From Pseudomonadota bacterium (GTDB taxonomy: Bacteria; Pseudomonadota; Alphaproteobacteria; Rhizobiales; Hyphomicrobiaceae): a stretch of 5,693 nucleotides of DNA. Where the stretch lies: assembly GCA_021813195.1 (NCBI GenBank), contig JAKALI010000305.1, positions 1 to 5,693 on the forward strand. Direction: 5' to 3'. The notes beneath the pieces were generated by a model. It worked only from the letters and a program-made list of their open reading frames with translations. It was not told where the DNA came from and ran no database searches. Made by a program: the position numbers and the translations under genes. Every line of letters begins with the position of its first letter. Position 1 is the first letter of the stretch. This document shows, one piece after another, positions 1 through 5,693 of this stretch.

Positions 1-113
1 GGATAAATCTCGTCACGACGGGTGAGGCCCTTTCCGGCGATCTCATCGAAGTTCGCACGCATGCCATAGAGCTTCAGCTCGCTCATGGCTTCCAGGATCT
101 CATGACGTTCCAT
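1..113 (-). CDS. istB: IstB, IS21-family transposition helper ATPase (N-terminal 37 codons only)
   Basis: This is the start of the AAA+ ATPase that helps the IstA transposase in target selection and strand transfer. Only 37 codons plus two bases are in the window, beginning MERHEILEAMSELKLYGM, which is typical of the IstB N-terminal helical region; the Walker A motif would lie beyond the left edge. The ATG at 113-111 shares its A with the istA TGA stop (TGATG), so the two genes are translationally coupled. A strong Shine-Dalgarno sequence, AAGGAGGG, lies 7 nt upstream inside the istA 3' end. Nothing in the visible part suggests damage. The identification rests on position and the short N-terminal match, and both agree. 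Confidence 0.93.
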   Translation of the reverse strand, partial: MERHEILEAMSELKLYGMRANFDEIAGKGLTRRDEIY

Positions 114-1612
114 CAGGCAACCCTCCTTATGCTGTCGTAGCGGCCACAATCGGCCACCGGTTCGATCTTCAGGCGCAGGGCGTCGGGCGTGGTGATGCTG
201 GGCGGCACGGCGGACTGGCCCCGGCGTGCCAGAACGGCCAGGATTACATCGCCGCTGGCGATGCCGGCCTGAAGCGCTTCGGCGCAGGCGGCTTCGACAG
301 CCTCCAGCCCATGATCGGGCACGGCGCCCAGAACCTTGACGAATTGCCGGTCACCGTCGGCGTGGTTCTTCAGCTTGGTACGGACCTGCGTCAGCGCCGG
401 CGGCAAAGCCCAGTCCTTGAACGGGGCGCCGTTGCGTAAGGCCCCGGGCTTCTTCATCAAAACCGGCAGGTAATGCCAGGGATCGTAGATCACCTGGTCG
501 CGCTTGAAGCTGCGCGGATGATCGGCGACGACCTCCTCACCCAGCAGCACGACGATGCGTTCGGCATGGGACCGGACCAGCACCATCCGTCCGGCTGCCC
601 GCGCATCGACACTGTAGCGGTTGCGGTCGGCCATGATCAGGCAGGTGGTGCTGGCCCTTACCGCCTTCTCGACAAAACCGTCGAAGGGCCCGCGCAGCTC
701 CATCAAGCTGGCCCGTTCGCCCTGGAAGACCTCCCAGATCGTGCGGTCCTTGAACTCCGGATGCCTGGTCCGCCGGGCGTAGGCGATGCACTGCTCTTCC
801 AGCCAGGCATTCAGTTCGGGCAGGCTCTTCACCCGGGGCTTGGGCCGGAAGAACTGGTCGCGTAGCGTGCCGACTTGGTTCTCGACCTGTCCCTTCTCCC
901 AGCCCGATGCCGGCGTGCAGGCCACCGGTTCGATCAAGTGGTGCGAGCACATTTGCAGGAAACGGCGGTTGTACTGGCGGGCCTTGCCGACAAAGATCGC
1001 TTCCACCGCCGTCTTCATGTTGTCATAGATTCCGCGCCGACAGACCCCGCCATAGAACTGGAATGCCTTGTCGTGGGCATCGAACACCAGCTCCTGGGTC
1101 TCCCGGAAATAGACGTGCACGAACGGCATGCGGCTGTGCGACAGCTTCATGTGGGCCGCCTTCACCGTCAGCGTCAGGCCGTGCAGCGTGATCGCCTCAT
1201 GGCTCCAGTCGAACTGGTACGCCTCGCCGGGGGCAAAACTCATCGGCACATAGGCCCGCGCCGGAACCTTGGCGTGTTCCGCCCGCCAGGCTTTGGCAAA
1301 GCGATGCACACTGTCGTGGGCGCCGTCGTAACCGCGACCGCGCAACTCCTCGAACAGCCGCTGGGTCGAGCGCTGCTCCCGCCTGGGAAGGCCCGCCTCC
1401 TTCCCCAGGATCTCCGTCAGCACATCGACCCAGGCGCCAAGCTTGGGCGCAGGCTGGACGTCGCGTTCGTATTTGAACTCGGTCTTGTGGCTGCGGATGA
1501 CCTTGCGCACCGTCGCCCGCGACACCGACAGCGTCCGCACAATCTCCTTGATGGGCCGGTGTTCATCGAAATAGGCGCGCCGGATCTCGCCAATCGTGTC
1601 CACGCCGATCAT
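113..1612 (-). CDS. istA: IstA, IS21-family DDE transposase
   Basis: IstA is the transposase that binds the element ends and catalyses cleavage and strand transfer. The 499-residue product is a normal length for the family. In order it shows: an N-terminal helix-turn-helix (about residues 19-41, with IKEIVRTLSVSRATVRKVI); a rve-type RNase H-like catalytic core with the DDE triad as D135 (in QFDWS), D197 (in IYDNMK) and E244 (in KGQVENQ); and a C-terminal beta-rich region around NRYSVD and the WHYLPVL segment. I chose the ATG at 1612 because GGGAGGGA lies 9 nt upstream and family members start MIGVDTI or similar. The frame stays open to a TTG at 1645, which would add 11 residues (510 aa) but has no better ribosome site. 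There is no frameshift or internal stop, so the gene appears intact and the element may be active if its other end is intact. Confidence 0.97.
   Translation of the reverse strand: MIGVDTIGEIRRAYFDEHRPIKEIVRTLSVSRATVRKVIRSHKTEFKYERDVQPAPKLGAWVDVLTEILGKEAGLPRREQRSTQRLFEELRGRGYDGAHDSVHRFAKAWRAEHAKVPARAYVPMSFAPGEAYQFDWSHEAITLHGLTLTVKAAHMKLSHSRMPFVHVYFRETQELVFDAHDKAFQFYGGVCRRGIYDNMKTAVEAIFVGKARQYNRRFLQMCSHHLIEPVACTPASGWEKGQVENQVGTLRDQFFRPKPRVKSLPELNAWLEEQCIAYARRTRHPEFKDRTIWEVFQGERASLMELRGPFDGFVEKAVRASTTCLIMADRNRYSVDARAAGRMVLVRSHAERIVVLLGEEVVADHPRSFKRDQVIYDPWHYLPVLMKKPGALRNGAPFKDWALPPALTQVRTKLKNHADGDRQFVKVLGAVPDHGLEAVEAACAEALQAGIASGDVILAVLARRGQSAVPPSITTPDALRLKIEPVADCGRYDSIRRVA
121..128 (-). promoter_or_regulatory. 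Ribosome binding site for istB
   Basis: AAGGAGGG on the minus strand, 7 nt before the istB ATG, close to a perfect anti-16S match. It lies within the last codons of istA and fixes the istB start at 113, giving coupled translation from the istA message. Confidence 0.85.
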
Positions 1613-1621
1613 CCCCTGCTG

Positions 1622-1629
1622 TCCCTCCC
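1622..1629 (-). promoter_or_regulatory. Ribosome binding site deciding the istA start
   Basis: GGGAGGGA on the minus strand, 9 nt upstream of the ATG at 1612. It lies inside the longer reading that begins at TTG 1645, so it favours the 499-residue product over the 510-residue one. Confidence 0.65.
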
Positions 1630-1670
1630 GGCTCGCCAAGGCCAAAGGAAGGACGCTGACACATCTCGTC

Positions 1671-1700
1671 AGAGGGGTCGGAATTGGACGCGAAAATCGC
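1671..1700 (-). repeat. Inner copy of the IS21 terminal direct repeat
   Basis: Aligns without gaps to 1705-1734 with a 34-bp period. Shared positions on the plus strand include GGGGTC, then TTG five bases after it, then GCGA. Such repeats at IS21-family ends are the presumed IstA binding sites. Confidence 0.6.
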
Positions 1701-1704
1701 CCCT

Positions 1705-1734
1705 CAGGGGGTCACTTTTGCATGCGATTTTACA
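1705..1734 (-). repeat. Outer copy of the IS21 terminal repeat, including the inferred element end
   Basis: Second copy of the imperfect 30-bp repeat (compare 1671-1700). It ends in TTTTACA at 1728-1734, so the minus strand begins TGTAAAATCGC, fitting the TG start of IS21-family ends. The flanking sequence from 1735 codes for tyrosine recombinase. The matching left-end repeat is outside the window, so the terminal inverted repeat could not be confirmed. Confidence 0.6.
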
Positions 1735-2394
1735 ATCCGAGCGATCGACGAGCAGCTTGCCCTTGAAGCCTTCGGTACATGGAAGTTATCCATTCGTGCA
1801 CCTAAACGTCTTCCCAGGTCGATTACGAAGGTCGAGCTCAACGGGTTGCTTCGGACGATCCGCACATCTTCGAACGACGTAGGCTCCACAGATGGAACAA
1901 CACGATTATGCCTGTCGCTCTTGGCGGCGACTGGCCTACGGGTATCGGAGCTCTGCTCTCTCCGTCTTCGTCAAGTGAGGCCGGATACTGGGGAGATCAC
2001 GGTATTCGGCAAGGGGTCTAGGGAGCGCATCGTCATCGTGGCCAACGCGGGCGTTCGGAAAGTTCTCACCCGGCACATTAGATCTCTTCATGATCGTGAA
2101 GACCCGGACGCCTTCCTCTTCCGCAATAGCCGGGGCCGCCCTATGACGCCTCAATGCCTCCGCCTGCGCCTTCACGCACTGGTTCGACGGGCCAGAATGA
2201 GCCGATCGGTGACGCCACATATGTTGCGCCATACCGCAGCAACTCTTCTTCTCGAGGGTGGAGTAGACATACGGTTCGTTCAGCGGCTTCTTGGCCACGC
2301 GAGCATCGCAACAACCCAAATCTACACCCACGTCTCCGATGCGGCCCTCCGCAGTGCCCTTGAGCGGGCAGACGTAATGCGCGCCGTGTTTTAG
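1735..2394 (+). pseudogene. Tyrosine recombinase (XerC/XerD-like integrase), 5' end removed at the IS21 boundary
   Basis: This is the C-terminal catalytic domain of a site-specific tyrosine recombinase, which cuts and rejoins DNA through a covalent phosphotyrosine. An open frame runs from TTG 1684, inside the IS terminus, to TAG 2392-2394 (236 codons). In that numbering all six catalytic positions are present: R86 (in ATGLRVSEL), K110 (in FGKGSRER), H179 and R182 (in HMLRHTAA), H205 (in LLGHASIATT) and Y214 (in QIYTHV). The first 17 residues come from the IS end. True homology begins with the linker before the catalytic domain (IRAPKRLPRSI), so nearly all of the roughly 100-residue core-binding domain is lost and recombination activity is unlikely. 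A GAGGGG in the IS repeat lies 6 nt before the TTG, so a hybrid protein might be made, but this may be chance. It may have been the integrase of a mobile island or a plasmid resolvase. Confidence 0.88.
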
Positions 2395-2503
2395 GCAGTG
2401 GCTCCGGCCGCCAAAACAATTGGATAGACTGCTCGCACAAGAGTAGCGCTAGGGACAACCTTAGGTTATATTGGCGCGGGGCTATTAGCGATAACTACCA
2501 ATT
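2395..2503 (+). other. Intergenic gap between recombinase remnant and ATPase gene
   Basis: This 109-bp stretch has no gene. It should hold the promoter of the downstream ATPase gene, but no convincing -35/-10 pair is visible. The best -10-like hexamer is TATATT at 2467-2472, with no good -35 at the right distance. A short inverted repeat, AACC-TTA-GGTT, at 2457-2467 could be an operator half-site pair or chance. GCAGT at 2395-2399 and ACTGC at 2428-2432 could pair around a smaller TGGC/GCCA stem (2399-2413), but no U-tract follows, so a terminator is not supported. Confidence 0.3.
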
Positions 2504-4885
2504 ATGGTCAGTGGACGCGACAGGCGTCGAGCTTGCTTCATGCGGGACAATGAGGTGGCCCGGCTTACGCGCGAGGTCAGATCCGGCCAAGGCAGCGCGC
2601 TGCTCGTTGTCGGCGAGGCTGGCGTCGGCAAGACGACAGTGATCGCCGAAGCGCTCAGCCGAACAGGAAATACGACACGCACGATCTTCTATCCTTTCGG
2701 CGAGGACCCCATCCCTTTCAAGATATTTCTCAACGAACTTCTGTTGACTGAAAACGCCAAGCGTTCCTTTCTATTCCGACTATTCAGTAAGCGCTTCCGA
2801 TTGGTCGGCGCGCACGTTCAACCGGCCAAAGGCTTCTCCATCGATTTCTACAACCGCGACTACGACGATGCGCCGCTTAACGAGAAATGGACTGCGCAGG
2901 CGACAACATTCGAAAGCTCATTCTATCGCTTGAATGGTACGCCGCGGGACGCCTTCTTCGGCCGCCTTTGGCCAAACCTCGACAAGGCCGGCATCCGCGT
3001 CGTGCACCTCGCGAATCTAGAGCGTTCCACGAGCGAAGAGCTCGAGCTGGTCCGCCGCTTCCTGCAGACCGGGCCAGCTACGACGACGTTCATTCTCGAA
3101 TACGGTCTATTGAACGGAAACACGGCTGGTCTAGACCGGGTACGGACCGCCCTAAAGATGGTTCGCGAAGTCAAAGAGTACTATATCGAACCTTTCGATG
3201 AACGCGCAGCTCTGACATTTCACCGGTTGATGTCCCAGCACCTTCCAGCGATCCCGGAGTTCGACTTTTCCGCAAACAGGGGGAACGCTTTTGCGATTTG
3301 CTTCGACGTCTCGCAGATCGACGGGCGGTATGCTCCCAGTCAGATGATAGAGCCCCTTCTGGGTGATGGTACGACGAAAGCAACGCTCTTTCTTCTCACA
3401 GCGTTTTCGCCAGCCGTAACAGCGCTTTCGGCATTCATCAGTATCTCAAAGGCGGCGGGAGTGACGTTCGACCTAGCCCGGCTCTTGACAGCGGGCATCG
3501 TGCGCGCCTCGCCCCAATCTGTAACCTTTTCTCACGGCTTTTTCCCCGCTTACGTCAGGGCCATACATGCGAGCGAGTTTTCTGCGTTCGTGACCTCTAT
3601 CATTGACACCATTCACGACGTAAATCCCTCGGCCTACGCGTTTCTTCGCCTACAGCAAATGGAGGCGGATTCAACAGAGTTAGTACCTGCGGATGTCGCT
3701 CAGCGTATTCGCAACACCCTAGTGTCCCTGATCGATGCACGAAATATGCGTACGCTCAGCCTCTTGGTGCCGATTTGTAGGCCGCATCTGGAGCGCTTAC
3801 CTAAGGGGGAACGTGCGCCGATTGAGGCCGTGCTTACACAATACGATATCTATAACTTTCGTCCGCTTCTCGTTCCAAGGGACGAGCAGCCGGTTGCGAT
3901 GCGCGCCCTATATTTTCTCCTTGAGCTACAGCACCTCTATCACGTTAACAAGTTCAATGAGGCGTTGGCGCAAATCGATACGGAATCCCATGAACTGATC
4001 GGCGCGCTTGCTAGCGACTCTCGCCTCATAGATCACGTTATCGGCGTACTAGGCGCGCTTAAGGGCGTCTGCCTTGCGGCACTAGGGCACTGGGATGCGG
4101 CGCGGAATATCCTTGCGGCAATAGATACCTCCCGCTTAATTGGAAAAGTTGCCGAGTACGCTCAAAGTTGGGACGGGTTAATCGCAGGATATGAGTTCGA
4201 GGCTCGCAAGCGTTGGCAGGATGTATCACTAGCCGATAGCTATGCGGCACCGAAAATTCAGCATAACATTCTCGCATCGGCCATTAGCCTCAAGCGGAAC
4301 GGCGGCGTTCAGAAAGCGCTCGAAGAGGAGATCATTCCGCAATTCGCACGCCTCAAGTCCCGCGAAATCACTTACCCCATGAATAACCTTGCCGTCATTC
4401 AGATTAGCGAAGGAAACTATGCTGATGCGTTGGCGACCTTGGATGCGATGCGAGACAGGACCTTCGAGGTCTACGATGCACTCTGTTGTGAAATGAACAC
4501 GGCAATTGCCTTTCTCGCTCTGCATGATATCCCTGCCGCCGAGGGGGCAGCCTGCCGGGCGCGCGACATGATCGCGGATAATGCATTCCAAGATCCTTAT
4601 TTCCGCAACCTAACGCTACTATTGAACGCATATATAGCGCACGTCTCTGGCGGAGACCCAGCGCCGTTTCTTAGACACTTGGAGATCGACAAAGGTGTGG
4701 CCTTGATGGAGCCCGAACTGGTCCAGAAGACTTCAACGCTTCGGAGGTGGATCGCGGACGGCTATCAAGCGCCGCCGCGGCTCAATTTATCAGCAATGCC
4801 AATTGAGCTTGCAGTACTTCATTTCTGGGACTTCAACGTTCCGATTCTCGACGAACCTGTAGTGCACGCCTTTTGCCTTTCGTAG
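2504..4885 (+). CDS. STAND/MalT-like P-loop ATPase with helical TPR-like C-terminal half, function unknown
   Basis: A 793-residue cytosolic protein with no signal peptide or membrane segment. The N-terminus reads as an AAA_16/STAND ATPase: a FMRDNEVARL lead-in (residues 12-21) and Walker A GEAGVGKTT (37-45, K43). The Walker B strand is IRVVHLANLE (164-173), where the usual two Asp are Ala170-Asn171. FSHGFFPAYVRAI (342-354) matches the winged-helix segment of such ATPases. From about 465 to 760 the protein is helical with TPR-like units, for example NKFNEALAQID (482-492), GHWDAARNILAAID (528-541) and GNYADALATLD (637-647). There is no LuxR-type or other DNA-binding domain and no effector at either end. 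The first ATG after the in-frame TAA at 2492-2494 was taken as start; it lacks a clear Shine-Dalgarno sequence, and ATG 2540 (residue 13) is an alternative. The 3' end overlaps the convergent ATP-grasp gene by 67 bp. It could be a sensor or regulator, or a defence-type STAND protein; neither is shown. Confidence 0.85.
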   Translation: MVSGRDRRRACFMRDNEVARLTREVRSGQGSALLVVGEAGVGKTTVIAEALSRTGNTTRTIFYPFGEDPIPFKIFLNELLLTENAKRSFLFRLFSKRFRLVGAHVQPAKGFSIDFYNRDYDDAPLNEKWTAQATTFESSFYRLNGTPRDAFFGRLWPNLDKAGIRVVHLANLERSTSEELELVRRFLQTGPATTTFILEYGLLNGNTAGLDRVRTALKMVREVKEYYIEPFDERAALTFHRLMSQHLPAIPEFDFSANRGNAFAICFDVSQIDGRYAPSQMIEPLLGDGTTKATLFLLTAFSPAVTALSAFISISKAAGVTFDLARLLTAGIVRASPQSVTFSHGFFPAYVRAIHASEFSAFVTSIIDTIHDVNPSAYAFLRLQQMEADSTELVPADVAQRIRNTLVSLIDARNMRTLSLLVPICRPHLERLPKGERAPIEAVLTQYDIYNFRPLLVPRDEQPVAMRALYFLLELQHLYHVNKFNEALAQIDTESHELIGALASDSRLIDHVIGVLGALKGVCLAALGHWDAARNILAAIDTSRLIGKVAEYAQSWDGLIAGYEFEARKRWQDVSLADSYAAPKIQHNILASAISLKRNGGVQKALEEEIIPQFARLKSREITYPMNNLAVIQISEGNYADALATLDAMRDRTFEVYDALCCEMNTAIAFLALHDIPAAEGAACRARDMIADNAFQDPYFRNLTLLLNAYIAHVSGGDPAPFLRHLEIDKGVALMEPELVQKTSTLRRWIADGYQAPPRLNLSAMPIELAVLHFWDFNVPILDEPVVHAFCLS

Positions 4886-5693
4886 GAGGCACAAATCGCG
4901 GTCCATAGGGCATGACCGAAGTCCGCACCAGCGGGGCTACGTAGCGTGCCAAAAGACGCATTATCTAGAAACGGACACGCGTTGAAGTCGATCAAAAATG
5001 CTCTACCAGTTCTCGCGACGACAAGATCCGCAGCGCAATAGTCGTCGATACCCGTCTTTTCGACGAGCGCTACCATCATGTCTCGGCAAGTCCGGTCGAT
5101 GCTATCGACGCGAAGCTCATGATAAGTTTCAAGTGGATCGCCACGCGTGAACGGAATATATCCCAGGCAGTCAGCAATACCTTCCCGCGCGACTTCCGTG
5201 AGATGTACGCAGGCCGAGATGCTTACCTCGTTGTCGAGACGCATATAAACTGCGCGAATATGCGTTCCAGAAATGAAGTCTTGAACTATTGCCCTCGACC
5301 CATATCGCGTCCAAATCCGGAGAGACTGTTGGGCTGCCTCTACCAAATCGCGCACTTTGGCCTGCTCATCTATTCCGATGCTGACGCCAAGATTGTTCGG
5401 CTTCACCATGAGTGGTGCTGTAAGCTCGGCAGCGTAATGTTGCGCGGACAGAAGTCTTTCCGCCTCGAAGAGAACTGATTTCGGTACATCGATTCCCAAT
5501 TGCTGACATGCACAGGAGAGCCGGTATTTATCCTGTCCGAGCATTTGCACGTATGCGTTGTTACCGAATCTTGGAACGTCAAAAAGTTCGACTAGCGCCG
5601 GAACATTAGAACCGTGGAACGGCAGTACGCCGTCCGTGAGATTCCAGAAAATGGAGTCGCCATCAAGGTATCTAAGAAGCTCTTGCCGGTGCG
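4819..5693 (-). CDS. ATP-grasp ligase, D-Ala-D-Ala ligase-like (C-terminal 290 residues; 5' end outside window)
   Basis: ATP-grasp enzymes join a carboxylate to an amine or thiol through an acyl-phosphate. The frame is open from the right edge to the stop at 4819-4821. A GTG at 5550 could start a shorter 243-aa product, but homology continues upstream of it (FWNLTDG, then VPALVELFDVPRFGNN, matching the N-terminal domain of D-Ala-D-Ala ligases), so the true start lies beyond 5693, perhaps 60-70 residues away. Visible motifs, numbered from the edge: QDKYRL (54-59); ATP-binding K97 and the flexible loop in MVKPNNLGVSIGI (95-107); IVQDFISG (135-142); D222 in AADLVVA; and D235-x-N237 in LIDFNACP, where Ddl has Glu-x-Asn for metal binding. 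The Ddl substrate-loop Tyr/Lys pattern is not seen, so cell-wall D-Ala-D-Ala synthesis is unlikely. The substrate is unknown; a dipeptide or other small peptide bond is an inference from the family. Confidence 0.87.
   Translation of the reverse strand, partial: HRQELLRYLDGDSIFWNLTDGVLPFHGSNVPALVELFDVPRFGNNAYVQMLGQDKYRLSCACQQLGIDVPKSVLFEAERLLSAQHYAAELTAPLMVKPNNLGVSIGIDEQAKVRDLVEAAQQSLRIWTRYGSRAIVQDFISGTHIRAVYMRLDNEVSISACVHLTEVAREGIADCLGYIPFTRGDPLETYHELRVDSIDRTCRDMMVALVEKTGIDDYCAADLVVARTGRAFLIDFNACPFLDNASFGTLRSPAGADFGHALWTAICASYERQKACTTGSSRIGTLKSQK

Larger units (their letters stand above)
1..1734 (-). mobile_element. IS21-family insertion sequence, right-hand part (istB end outside window)
   Basis: The istA-istB pair is the defining content of IS21-family elements, and both genes are here on the minus strand in the usual order, with overlapping stop and start codons. 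The istA-proximal terminus lies between the istA start and about 1734. It has two imperfect direct repeats of about 30 bp, the outer one ending in CA at 1734, so the element read outward-in starts TGTAAAATCGC. IS21-family elements typically have TG/CA ends and multiple terminal repeats. Homology to a tyrosine recombinase starts just after 1734, which independently supports the boundary. The other end and the target duplication are beyond the left edge. The exact end at 1734 is inferred; an end a few bases either side is possible. Confidence 0.88.

Noticed and set aside
473..865. Plus-strand and minus-strand alternative frames within istA (also 537-950 and 786-1028)
   Set aside because: All are covered by istA, whose DDE triad and length are normal. 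The alternative translations show no motif.
875..1882. Plus-strand 335-codon open frame across istA and the IS end
   Set aside because: It lies antisense to the well-supported istA and crosses the IS boundary into the recombinase in another frame. The translation is rich in Arg, Pro and His with no recognisable domain, as expected for the shadow of a GC-rich gene.
2141..2458. Minus-strand open frames opposite the recombinase remnant (also 1936-2331)
   Set aside because: The recombinase frame has all catalytic motifs; the antisense products have no family features.
2444..2472. Promoter for the ATPase gene with TATATT as -10
   Set aside because: The hexamer at the -35 distance is TAGCGC, far from consensus, so it is only noted in the intergenic entry.
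4229..4591. Minus-strand 120-codon frame opposite the ATPase gene
   Set aside because: It is antisense to the TPR-like region of a continuous 793-codon gene, with no visible ribosome site or domain.
2504..4885. Assignment as an Avs-type antiphage STAND protein or a LuxR-family LAL regulator
   Set aside because: The N-terminal effector domain required for Avs and the C-terminal helix-turn-helix required for LAL regulators are both absent.
4886..4925. Bidirectional terminator after the ATPase stop
   Set aside because: The stretch lies within the ATP-grasp coding sequence and shows no stable GC stem followed by a T-run on either strand.
4819..5550. ATP-grasp gene starting at GTG 5550
   Set aside because: The frame stays open to the window edge, and the upstream codons encode conserved N-terminal domain sequence (FWNLTDG, VPALVELF), so the true start lies outside the window.

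Overview
The window looks like an accessory region of a high-GC proteobacterium, most likely an alphaproteobacterium. That placement rests on the GC-rich codon use and the style of the IS21-type transposase; no gene here is taxonomically diagnostic, so it is an inference. It contains no RNA gene, CRISPR array or housekeeping gene. Base composition changes along the window. The insertion sequence at the left is clearly GC-rich, while the two cargo genes at the right have a more moderate GC content and use codons such as ATA, TTA and CTA that are rare in high-GC genomes. This suggests separate origins.

Region 1 (1-1734, minus strand) is the right-hand part of an IS21-family insertion sequence. 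It holds the first 37 codons of istB (the ATPase helper, cut by the window edge), the complete istA transposase, and about 120 bp of non-coding terminus. The terminus carries two imperfect 30-bp direct repeats, the second of which ends in CA at 1734.

Region 2 (1735-2394, plus strand) is what remains of a tyrosine recombinase of the XerC/XerD/phage-integrase type. Its catalytic domain is complete, with all six expected catalytic positions (R, K, H, R, H, Y). Almost all of its N-terminal core-binding domain is missing, and the homology starts right at the inferred IS end. The simplest reading is that the IS inserted into the recombinase gene, or that a deletion next to the IS removed its 5' part.

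Region 3 (2504-4885, plus strand) encodes a 793-residue P-loop ATPase that resembles the STAND/MalT-like (AAA_16) architecture: Walker A at the N-terminus, a winged-helix-like segment, then a long helical, TPR-like C-terminal half. It has no visible DNA-binding or effector domain, and the position of the Walker B aspartates reads Ala-Asn. Region 4 (4819 to the right edge, minus strand) encodes the C-terminal 290 residues of an ATP-grasp enzyme related to D-Ala-D-Ala ligases. The two genes converge and their coding sequences overlap by 67 bp.

Together this is a degraded mobile segment: a disabled integrase next to two unusual cargo genes. A joint function for the ATPase and the ATP-grasp enzyme is possible, but only their proximity suggests it. 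Neither can be assigned a substrate or pathway from this sequence.
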